The position numbers were made by a program, and so were the translations under genes. 26,623 nucleotides of DNA from VRUE01 sp036376775 (GTDB lineage: Bacteria > Actinomycetota > Thermoleophilia > Solirubrobacterales > 70-9). The stretch spans positions 1 through 26,623 of the forward strand of contig DASUZP010000119.1 in the NCBI GenBank assembly GCA_036376775.1. The letters are read 5' to 3'. Under the pieces are notes generated by a model. It was given only the letters and a program-made list of their open reading frames with translations. It was not told the DNA's origin and did not search any database. Shown one piece after another: positions 1-6,266 of the stretch. Each line of letters opens with the position of its first letter. Position 1 is the first letter of the stretch.

Positions 1-22
1 GGGGGCATGCCCGCATGCCCCC
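1..22 (-). terminator. GC-rich hairpin after the minus-strand operon
   Basis: A perfect inverted repeat of ten bases (GGGGGCATGC with GCATGCCCCC, two-base loop) lies about 30 nt past the stop codon of the last minus-strand gene. Its position fits a transcription terminator closing the tRNA-to-mutase operon. The window ends here, so a U-tract cannot be seen. It could equally be an intergenic palindromic repeat. Confidence 0.4.
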
Positions 23-52
23 CGGCGCCGTGGATGGATCTCCCATCTCCCT

Positions 53-361
53 TCATGCATCCCCGCCCTCTGAGGAAGTCTCAAGTGCCGCCATCAGCTC
101 GTCCTCCTCCTTGCAGGTGGCGGCGATCAGCAGCTCGAAGAGGTCGCCGGTGAAGTCCGCCGGCAGTCGTGCCTCCTCGCCCCGTGCCAGGTAGCGCTCG
201 CGCACCGCGACGACCCGGTGCGGTTGCATCATCGGGATGTCGTGCTCGAGCTTGTAGCGGGCGATGTCCCGGCAGACCTCGAAGCGCTCGCCGAGCAGGC
301 GCGCGATCTCGTCGTCGAGCCCGTCGAGGCGACGACGGTAGGGCTCGAGCCCCTCGCTCAC
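53..361 (-). CDS. Chorismate-mutase-fold protein, PapB-like 4-amino-4-deoxychorismate mutase
   Basis: A 102-residue AroQ-type helical mutase. Seen: an N-terminal YRRRLDGLDDEIARLL helix, GERFEVCRDIARYK with the active-site Arg and Lys, then IPMMQPHRVVAVRERY. In E. coli chorismate mutase the loop before the second Arg carries an Asp; here that position reads Gln inside MMQP. As I recall, the ARYK...PMMQP.RV pattern is that of PapB from pristinamycin/chloramphenicol-type pathways, which rearranges 4-amino-4-deoxychorismate to 4-amino-4-deoxyprephenate. The aminodeoxychorismate synthase in the same operon supports this. The start is GTG at 361, preceded by a GGAGGG ribosome site; longer frames to 589 only overlap the upstream gene. 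The gap of 55 nt to the deacetylase gene is the only real gap among the operon's protein genes. A plain chorismate mutase is the alternative. Confidence 0.85.
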   Translation of the reverse strand: MSEGLEPYRRRLDGLDDEIARLLGERFEVCRDIARYKLEHDIPMMQPHRVVAVRERYLARGEEARLPADFTGDLFELLIAATCKEEDELMAALETSSEGGDA

Positions 362-416
362 GACACCCTCCGGGGCGCCTTGGTGGTGTATAGGAATACA
401 AACGCGCCCCGCGCCC

Positions 417-1385
417 TCATCTGGACACCACCGCCTCCTCGAGCAGGCCGGCGACGAAGGCATAGCTGCAGGCGGCCAGGGTGTTGAGCGCGTAGCCGCC
501 CTCCTGGACCACGCAGATCGGTAGGCCCGAAGCCGCGAGCAGACGGCCGATCTGGGCGAAGATCGTCGGCGAGAAGCCCCAGTCCCCATGTGGATCGCCC
601 TTCACCGTGTCGTAGCCGAGCGAAACGACCAGCGCCTCGCAGCTATGTGCGAGCGACTCGACCGAGCGGGCGACCGCGTCCAGATAGATGGTCGCGTTGG
701 GGCTGCCGGTGAACTCGACCACACGTTCGCGCTCGCTGCTCGGGGTCACGGTCTGGGCGGCGACGTTGGTCACCGGCCAGGCGTGGAGCGAGTGCAGACT
801 GACCTCCTCCATTCCGGCCACGATCGCCGCGGTGCCGTTCGGGTAGTGCAGATCGAGGTCGAGAATGCCGACCGGCTTCAAGTCCCCGTCTCGCAGGGTC
901 AGCGCCGCGGCGGCGGCCGAGTTGAGGTAGCAGTAGCCGGCGAACCAGCCGGGGCCGGCGTGATGGCCGGGCGGGCGGCAGAGGGCATAGGAGAAGCGGG
1001 CGCCATCGACCAGGCGCGCCGCCGCGGTGATCGCCGTGCGCACGCCCTCGTGGGCGGCGGCGACGAGCCCGGCGCTGACCGGGATGTCGGGCGGCAGGCC
1101 GGGGGCCGCCAGGTCCGGGAGCACCACCGGATCTTCGGAGTGGACCTCGCTCAGCGTCTCCAGGTACTCGTGCTCGTGCAGCTCGGCCAGGGTCCGGTCG
1201 ACCTCCTCGGTCACGGCGTCGGCGGTGCAGGGCCGTACGCCGGCGTGACAGACGAGGCCGTTGCGCAGCTCGGCGATCCGGCGCCGATCGTCCATTCCCG
1301 GCAGCTTGCGGCCGCCTTCGAGGATCCACGGGGCGCCGTCGCGGTGGCCGCCGCGCTGCTCGATCATCAGCAGCTCGCCGCTCAC
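417..1385 (-). CDS. Histone-deacetylase-fold amidohydrolase (AcuC/acetylpolyamine amidohydrolase type)
   Basis: A 322-residue zinc hydrolase of the arginase/deacetylase superfamily. Seen: RPPGHHA with the catalytic His pair (141-142), GYCYLNSAA (150-158), the zinc ligands in ILDLDLHYPNG (Asp178, His180), the third zinc Asp in SLGYD (259) and the transition-state Tyr in QEGGY (298). All catalytic residues are therefore present, although the usual HHGNG reads HYPNG. Such enzymes remove acetyl groups from small amines or lysines in the cytoplasm. The start is GTG at 1385, overlapping the stop of the acetyltransferase gene as GTGA, with GGAGG upstream. Sitting beside a GNAT enzyme and arylamine-forming enzymes, it may deacetylate an N-acetylated intermediate. 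The true substrate is unknown. Confidence 0.88.
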   Translation of the reverse strand: MSGELLMIEQRGGHRDGAPWILEGGRKLPGMDDRRRIAELRNGLVCHAGVRPCTADAVTEEVDRTLAELHEHEYLETLSEVHSEDPVVLPDLAAPGLPPDIPVSAGLVAAAHEGVRTAITAAARLVDGARFSYALCRPPGHHAGPGWFAGYCYLNSAAAAALTLRDGDLKPVGILDLDLHYPNGTAAIVAGMEEVSLHSLHAWPVTNVAAQTVTPSSERERVVEFTGSPNATIYLDAVARSVESLAHSCEALVVSLGYDTVKGDPHGDWGFSPTIFAQIGRLLAASGLPICVVQEGGYALNTLAACSYAFVAGLLEEAVVSR

Positions 1386-1837
1386 GAGAGAAGCCTCCGC
1401 ATCCGCGGCCCGAGCGGCGTGAAGCCGTTCTCGCGGTAGAAACGCTCGGTTGCGTCGAGCTGCCCAAAGCTCTCCTGCGGCAGGCCGACCTCGAGTCGCG
1501 GAATGCCGCTTTCGGTCGCCCTGCGGACCAGGGCGAGGATCAGCTCGCGGCCGAGCGCCCGGCTGCGCCAATCGGGATGGACCCAGAGGTCCTGGATCGT
1601 GCCGTAGCGGCCCGGCACGTGGATCGCGTACTGCCAGCTCGCCGCGAGCACGCCGACGATCGCTCCCTCGTGCTCGGCCACCAGCAACGCGCCGGTGTCC
1701 GGGTCGGCAGCCAGATTCCGCGCTCCCTCCTGCAGGTCCGAGGTCGAGGGCCGCTCGCCGCCCAGCTCGATCAGCAGCTTTTCGACCGCGCTCGCCACCG
1801 CCGGCGCGTCGTCAGCCGTCGCCGCCCGGACGCTCAT
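1382..1837 (-). CDS. GNAT-family N-acetyltransferase
   Basis: A 151-residue acetyl-CoA-dependent N-acetyltransferase. Seen: an N-terminal VRAATADDAPAVASAVEKL start typical of the fold, the core strand YGTIQDLWVHPDWRSRALG (motif A, with RSRALGREL as the acetyl-CoA pyrophosphate loop) and the late FYRENGFTPLG motif common to GNAT enzymes. Its ATG overlaps the stop of the aminodeoxychorismate synthase gene (ATGA), and its own stop overlaps the start of the deacetylase gene, so the three should be translated in step. The acceptor amine cannot be read from sequence; the operon suggests an arylamine or amino acid derived from aminodeoxychorismate. Confidence 0.88.
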   Translation of the reverse strand: MSVRAATADDAPAVASAVEKLLIELGGERPSTSDLQEGARNLAADPDTGALLVAEHEGAIVGVLAASWQYAIHVPGRYGTIQDLWVHPDWRSRALGRELILALVRRATESGIPRLEVGLPQESFGQLDATERFYRENGFTPLGPRMRRLLS

Positions 1838-3993
1838 AGCGCCGAGGCGGTCTCCGCCTGTGGCTCGAGCTCCACCGACCACGCCTCGCGCGCGCTGCTG
1901 CCGGTGACCGCCTCGGCGATCGTCGCCATCGGCGCTCGCGCCTTGAGCAGGATCTCGTCGAACTCGTCCTCGGGGTCGGACTGCATCACGATCGCTCCGC
2001 CGGCGCCGATCGTGGTCCGCCCGGGTCGCATCACGATCGTGCGGATGACGATGCTCAGGTCCATCGCTCCGTCGATCCCGAACCAGCCGATCGCCCCCGA
2101 GTAGACGCCGCGCGCCTCGTCCTCGAGGTCGTCGATGATCTCCATCGTGCGCTCCTTCGGCGCGCCGGTCATCGAGCCGCCCGGGAAGCAGGCGCGGGCG
2201 CATTCGGCCGCGCTGCGTCCGCTTTCAAGCACGCCGCTCACGGTCGAGATCAGCTGGTGGACGGTGGCGTAGTCCTCGACGATCATCAGCTCGGGGACGC
2301 CGACGCTGCCGACGTCGCAGACCCGGCCGAGGTCGTTGCGCAGCAGGTCGACGATCATCAGATGCTCGGCGTAGGTCTTCTCGTCTTCGGTCAACTCGGC
2401 GCGCAGCTCCTCGTCGCGCTCGAGGTCGGCGGAGCGCGAGGTCGTGCCCTTGATCGGGCGCGCCTCGACGCGGCGCTCGCGGTCGACCGAGAGGAAGCGC
2501 TCCGGCGAGGAACTGACCACCGCCATCTCGCCCAGCTTCAGATACGCGGCGAAGGGCGCCGGATTGCGCCGTCGCAGCAGCCGGTAGAGGTCGAAGGGAT
2601 CGGGGCTCGCGTCGGTGGAGATCTGATCGGTGAGACAGACCTCATAAGACTCGCCGGCGGCGAGTTCGGCCTGGCTGCGGACGATGTCGGCGAGGTACTG
2701 CTCGCGACCGCGGCCGCAGCGGAAGCTGACGTGGGAGTCGGCCGGGCCCTCGCTGCAGGCCAGCGGTGCGACCGGCTCGGGCGGGTCGGCGAGGATCTCC
2801 CGCACCGCCTGCTCGGCTTCGTCGAGCCAGGTCTCGGCTTCCGCCTCGTCGCCGTGGCAGAGCGCGACAACGTGCGTCCGTCCACGCACGTGGTCAACAG
2901 CGACGAGGCGGTTGGCGAGCATCATCACTGCATCGGGCATGTCCGACCGATGCACGTTTGGCGAGCCGCAGTCCGCCTTCAGCTCGTAGCCGAGATAGCC
3001 GACAAAGCCACCCATCAGTCCGGGTGGCAGGTCGGCGGGGGGTGGCTCGAGCGCGTGCCCTGCGAGCTCGCGGTCGAGCAAGTCGAAGATCGAGGCGCGC
3101 TCGGTGCTCGCCGGCCCGGCGCCGCGGCGGATCGCCGCCCCGGACTCGACGTCGTACTCGAGCACGCAGCGGGTGGCCCCGGCGCTGGTGCCGAGGAAGG
3201 AGCGCTGCGCGAGCCGCGTCGGCGCGTCGGCGCTGTCGAGCCAGAATGCGTACTCGGCATCGCCGAAGAGCCGTTCGAAGAGCGCCTCGGTCGAGGGTTC
3301 GCCGGGGATCGAGCGCAGCCGCAGCTCGCTCTCGCCGCTGCCGGTCCGGGTGCGTCGCGCCTGGCTCCGCGCCGGCGCCTGCAGCGGCCGCTTGGCTCCG
3401 CGCCAGCGCGGCGAGCGCAGGCGGCTGGCGAGGCCGTAGAAGTTCTCGACCAGCTTGGCGCCGTGCTCGGTGGCGATCGACTCGGGGTGGAACTGGACGC
3501 CCCACATCGGCCGGCGGCGGTGTTCGATCCCCATCACGACGCCGTCGTCGGCCCAGGCGGTGACGTTGCCGTCGGGACCCATGTCGGTGATCGCCAGCGA
3601 GTGGTAGCGGACGACCGGGAAGTCCTGCGGGATGCCGGCGAAGAGGCCGTCGTCCTGGTGGCGGATGCGGCTGAGCCGGCCGTGCATCGCCTCAGGCGCG
3701 CTACTGACCTTGCCGGCGAGCATCTGGCCGAGCCCCTGGTGGCCGAGGCAGATGCCGAGCACCGGGATCTCGCTGTAGCGGAGGATGTCGTTGCAGACGC
3801 AGAAGTCGTGCCAGCGCTGCGGGCTGCCGGGGCCGGGGGAGAGGACGATCGCGTCGAAGTCCCAGCGCGAGAGCGCCCGCCAGGAGACCGCGTCGTTGTC
3901 GACCACGATCGGCTCTTCGCCGGAGACGCCGGCCAGCAGGTGGAAGACGTTGTAGGTATAGGAGTCGTGGTTGTCGACGAGTAGCGTCCTCAT
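1834..3993 (-). CDS. pabB: Fused aminodeoxychorismate synthase (glutamine amidotransferase + PabB domains; PapA-like)
   Basis: A 719-residue fusion. Residues 1-190 are a class I glutamine amidotransferase: LLVDNHDSYTYNVFHLL at the start, the nucleophile Cys82 in GICLGHQ, and His169/Glu171 in QFHPES. After a basic linker (about 190-225), residues 240-700 form the chorismate-binding domain, with PIKGT at 513-517 (Lys515), GGSMTGAPKERTMEIID and YSGAIGWFG. The PIKGT lysine marks aminodeoxychorismate synthases rather than anthranilate or isochorismate synthases. The enzyme converts chorismate and glutamine to 4-amino-4-deoxychorismate. This fused arrangement is shared with PapA of arylamine antibiotic pathways. 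ATG at 3993 overlaps the upstream stop (ATGA) and follows GGAGGAGG. No aminodeoxychorismate lyase (PabC) is present in the window, which argues against a folate role. Confidence 0.95.
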   Translation of the reverse strand: MRTLLVDNHDSYTYNVFHLLAGVSGEEPIVVDNDAVSWRALSRWDFDAIVLSPGPGSPQRWHDFCVCNDILRYSEIPVLGICLGHQGLGQMLAGKVSSAPEAMHGRLSRIRHQDDGLFAGIPQDFPVVRYHSLAITDMGPDGNVTAWADDGVVMGIEHRRRPMWGVQFHPESIATEHGAKLVENFYGLASRLRSPRWRGAKRPLQAPARSQARRTRTGSGESELRLRSIPGEPSTEALFERLFGDAEYAFWLDSADAPTRLAQRSFLGTSAGATRCVLEYDVESGAAIRRGAGPASTERASIFDLLDRELAGHALEPPPADLPPGLMGGFVGYLGYELKADCGSPNVHRSDMPDAVMMLANRLVAVDHVRGRTHVVALCHGDEAEAETWLDEAEQAVREILADPPEPVAPLACSEGPADSHVSFRCGRGREQYLADIVRSQAELAAGESYEVCLTDQISTDASPDPFDLYRLLRRRNPAPFAAYLKLGEMAVVSSSPERFLSVDRERRVEARPIKGTTSRSADLERDEELRAELTEDEKTYAEHLMIVDLLRNDLGRVCDVGSVGVPELMIVEDYATVHQLISTVSGVLESGRSAAECARACFPGGSMTGAPKERTMEIIDDLEDEARGVYSGAIGWFGIDGAMDLSIVIRTIVMRPGRTTIGAGGAIVMQSDPEDEFDEILLKARAPMATIAEAVTGSSAREAWSVELEPQAETASAL

Positions 3994-5696
3994 GCCGCCT
4001 CCTCCAGACCGAGCCCGCCGGCCGCCCGGTCGAGCGTCGAGTTGACGATCCGGCGCACGTGTGGCGCCCGCTCGACTTCGTTTTGCCAGCGAGCCAGGTG
4101 CGAGGCGTAGCGGGCCAGCGGCGCCACCTGGAAGGTCTCCGCCACCCGACCGAGCAGGCGCCCATAGGTCTCTGCCTGCACGACCGCGAAGCGGTAGTCG
4201 GGGTCCAGCTCGGGTTGGCGCGTTCCGTTCTGCGTCTGCGCGCCTCCGACCGCTGCGGATGCAGCTCCGTCGCGCGTGCGCGCCCGGGCCAGGTCCCAGC
4301 CCAGCGCTTTGTCGTCCGCGAGCAGCTTCTCGGGCTCGAAGTCGACCCGCTTGGTCGCCGTGTGCAGGAGGAAGAAGCCGAGCGCGACCTGCGAGGCGAC
4401 CCGGTCGGGGGAGGGGTGCCCGCGCCGCACCGCGAGTCGCTCCGGGTCGGCCTCGAGCTGCTCGTCGATCCACTCGACCAGGTGGTCGATCAGGAGTGCG
4501 TCCTTCTTGCTCGAGGCGATCTTTTCGCGCTCGCGCGCGACCATGCCGTGGAAGATGTCGTGGTAGGGGTGGAAGCCGTTGCCGCTGTCGGTGTGGACCA
4601 GCTCGGCCATCAGCTGGCGGCGGCATGTCACGTGGGCGTACCACTCCTGACCGCAGACCTGGACCGACGTGGTGCCGTCGAGTCCGGTGTCGGCGAGCCA
4701 GTAGGCGAGCGCGCGCATGTGCTGGGTCGGCACCCCGTCGGAGCGCACCAGCGGCATTTCCTCGAGCTCCTCGCGGCCGGTCATGTAGATCACCGTGCCG
4801 TCGACCCGCTTCTCCAGGGTCCCCTCCTGCAGGCCGAGCTCGGTCAGCTCGCCGACCTCGGGCAGGAAGTCGGACTCGAAGAAGACACGGTCGAAGTGGA
4901 TCCCCAGCCGCGACAGCGTCTTGCGCTGCCCGGAGATCACCCAGGCCCGCGTCTGCGACCAGAGTTCGAGCGCGGCCTGGTCGCCGTTCAGCACCCGCTG
5001 CAACAGCTCGTCGGCGCTGTCGTCCTGCACGTCGACCTCGCGGGTCAGCGAATCGGCCGGGTGGTCCTGGGCGAGGCCGAGGGCGGCGCCGTTGGCGCCG
5101 TTTTTGACATAGTCGGCGTAGCAGTAGCCGACGAAGTGGTCGCTCTTGACCCCGCTGCCGTTCTCGGAGCCCTGCGGGTACTTGCCGCTGCGCACGACGC
5201 CGGCCATCGCCTCGCCCATGCTGCGGCCGATGTCGCAGATGATGCTGCGCCGCTCGATCTCGCCGCCCGCTTCGGCCAGGGAATTGCCGAGGGCGTTGCC
5301 GAGGGCGAGGTTGCGCAGGTGGCCGATGTGCAGCGCCTTGGTCGAGTTGGCGTCCCAGAAGTTGAGCGCGAACTGCCTCCCGGCCGCGACCTGGCCACAG
5401 CCGGCGACGGCCTCCGCCCCCTGCTCCAGCGCCGCTCCGCGGCGGGCCACCCAGTCGTCGTCGAGCCGCAGCCAGATCTGCTTCTCGCCGCGCTCGACCG
5501 CCTCGACCCAGGAGCGGCCTTCGATCTCCTCGAGCGCGGCAAGCGAGGCGCGATCCTCGCGCCAGCCGTCGACCTGGGGCACGAGCATCAGGTCGAAGCG
5601 CCGGTGCGGCCGGTAGGGCGCGCGCAGGGTCCAGTGCGACTGGGCGCCGGTCCCGCCTCCCGCTTCGTCGAAGTAGTCGAAGAGATTGTTGTCCAT
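3990..5696 (-). CDS. argS: Arginyl-tRNA-synthetase-like class I aminoacyl-tRNA synthetase
   Basis: A 568-residue protein of normal ArgRS length. Seen: an N-terminal part (1-105) in the place of the ArgRS additional domain, the class I HIGH box in ANSTKALHIGHLRNLALG (His123-His126), a SDHFVG segment (186-191), QVCGQEWYAHVTCRRQL near 346-362, a KMSKS-like loop REKIASSKKDALLIDHLVEW (390-409) and a C-terminal helical region ending in LDRAAGGLGLEEAA that fits a DALR anticodon-binding domain. The catalytic boxes look intact but several ArgRS consensus stretches differ. ATG at 5696 lies 24 nt after the tRNA gene, without a clear Shine-Dalgarno, so it is probably made from a transcript started upstream of the tRNA. 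It could be the housekeeping ArgRS or a paralogue that handles a non-standard amino acid; the operon favours the latter. Confidence 0.85.
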   Translation of the reverse strand: MDNNLFDYFDEAGGGTGAQSHWTLRAPYRPHRRFDLMLVPQVDGWREDRASLAALEEIEGRSWVEAVERGEKQIWLRLDDDWVARRGAALEQGAEAVAGCGQVAAGRQFALNFWDANSTKALHIGHLRNLALGNALGNSLAEAGGEIERRSIICDIGRSMGEAMAGVVRSGKYPQGSENGSGVKSDHFVGYCYADYVKNGANGAALGLAQDHPADSLTREVDVQDDSADELLQRVLNGDQAALELWSQTRAWVISGQRKTLSRLGIHFDRVFFESDFLPEVGELTELGLQEGTLEKRVDGTVIYMTGREELEEMPLVRSDGVPTQHMRALAYWLADTGLDGTTSVQVCGQEWYAHVTCRRQLMAELVHTDSGNGFHPYHDIFHGMVAREREKIASSKKDALLIDHLVEWIDEQLEADPERLAVRRGHPSPDRVASQVALGFFLLHTATKRVDFEPEKLLADDKALGWDLARARTRDGAASAAVGGAQTQNGTRQPELDPDYRFAVVQAETYGRLLGRVAETFQVAPLARYASHLARWQNEVERAPHVRRIVNSTLDRAAGGLGLEEAA

Positions 5697-5720
5697 AGTC
5701 CCGGCACAACCCAGCGCCGA

Positions 5721-5793
5721 TGCACCAGCCGGGGCTCGAACCCGGATCCTCGGCTTACAAACCCGATCCTCTAACCGATTGAGGTACTGGTGC
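5721..5793 (-). tRNA. tRNA with anticodon UGU (tRNA-Thr-like)
   Basis: A 73-nt cloverleaf: acceptor GCACCAG/CTGGTGC with discriminator A, D stem CCTC/GAGG with a loop holding GG at 18-19, anticodon loop TTTGTAA, a four-base variable loop (GGAT), T stem CCGGG/CCCGG with TTCGAGC. U8, A14, A21 and the 15-48 pair (A-U) are kept, so it should fold. The 3' CCA is not encoded. Oddities: a G-G opposition closing the anticodon loop (31-39) and a C10-G25 first D-stem pair where G10-C25 is usual. G1-C72 and C2-G71 match threonine identity in E. coli. It lies immediately upstream of the synthetase-like gene in the same direction. Confidence 0.88.
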
Positions 5794-5800
5794 GTATTTT

Positions 5801-5828
5801 TTTATCAAATGGCAAGGTAACCATTCAA
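5801..5828 (-). promoter_or_regulatory. Candidate promoter for the tRNA-synthetase operon
   Basis: On the minus strand an AT-rich block upstream of the tRNA reads TTGAAT, 16 nt, GATAAA, placing a start a few bases before the tRNA 5' end. It is the most AT-rich stretch of the window (about 5794-5850). The boxes are imperfect, so exact positions are uncertain. Confidence 0.4.
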
Positions 5829-5861
5829 TAATTTTGGAGTGTAACAACGGTACGCGTTTCT

Positions 5862-5882
5862 TGTCCACCCAGCGGATGGACA
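5862..5882 (-). terminator. Hairpin downstream of the small HTH gene
   Basis: TGTCCA and TGGACA form a six-base stem with a nine-base loop 20 nt past the stop of the small HTH gene. No U-tract follows, so this is only a possible terminator. The rest of 5794-5901 holds the AT-rich operon promoter and no gene. Confidence 0.3.
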
Positions 5883-5901
5883 GGCTTCGCGGGTCGCGGA
5901 G

Positions 5902-6123
5902 CTAGGCGACTTCGTAGACCGGGTCGTCGGCGTCAGGGCCCGACGACGCGGCATGCTGAATGCAGCCGGAATGACAGAGGGCGCGGCAGTGGTAGGCGAC
6001 CTCTGCGTAGGGGGCGCCGGCGGATTCGGTCAGATGCGACCGGCTCGCTGGCTCTGCCTTCAGCAGCTCGAGGATTCGAGCTCTGGTCGGATGCCAGAGT
6101 GCTCTCATCTCTTGGGTTGGCAC
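5902..6123 (-). CDS. Small ArsR-like winged helix-turn-helix regulator
   Basis: A 73-residue single-domain protein. Seen: EMRALWHPTRARILELLK, then a SHLTESAGAPYAEVAYHCR recognition-helix region and a short C-terminal wing ending DPVYEVA. It is a compact ArsR/HTH_20-type DNA-binding domain, probably a dimeric repressor, with no metal-binding cysteines of the classical ELCVCDL type. The start chosen is GTG at 6123 because AGGAGA lies five bases before it; frames reaching back to 6228 add residues with no similarity to the family. It resembles the proteins at 14347-14709 and 15144-15761. It diverges from the epimerase gene, which it may control. The ligand is unknown. Confidence 0.7.
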   Translation of the reverse strand: MPTQEMRALWHPTRARILELLKAEPASRSHLTESAGAPYAEVAYHCRALCHSGCIQHAASSGPDADDPVYEVA

Positions 6124-6193
6124 GAGTTCTCCTCTTGATACTGAATGTAGTCGATTGAACAGCTCGATCTGGCATCTTTGCTTAATCGCGCCG

Positions 6194-6210
6194 ACTTTGC
6201 AGGTCAAAGT
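6194..6210. promoter_or_regulatory. Inverted repeat in divergent promoter region
   Basis: ACTTTG, a five-base spacer CAGGT, then CAAAGT form a short perfect inverted repeat between the small HTH gene and the epimerase gene. Its place fits an operator for the HTH protein. Binding is inferred only from position. Confidence 0.3.
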
Positions 6211-6266
6211 AGACATAAGCGCGCTCATGTGGCATTTGTTCCCGCAGTTTCGGGAGAATTGATCGC

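Noticed and set aside
1834..5709. A single 1291-codon open frame over the synthase and the synthetase-like gene
   Set aside because: Its first part reads the ArgRS-like gene in the wrong frame and gives Arg/Ala-rich low-complexity sequence; the real synthase starts at ATG 3993.
5756..5760. Global reassignment of ACA codons to a new amino acid by the UGU tRNA
   Set aside because: ACA at 19840-19842 in the ATPase gene encodes a position where Thr is normal (RGETVAL), so ACA still seems to mean Thr there.
5797..5803. Run of seven T on the plus strand as a terminator
   Set aside because: No plus-strand gene or hairpin precedes it in terminator order; on the minus strand it is part of the AT-rich promoter.
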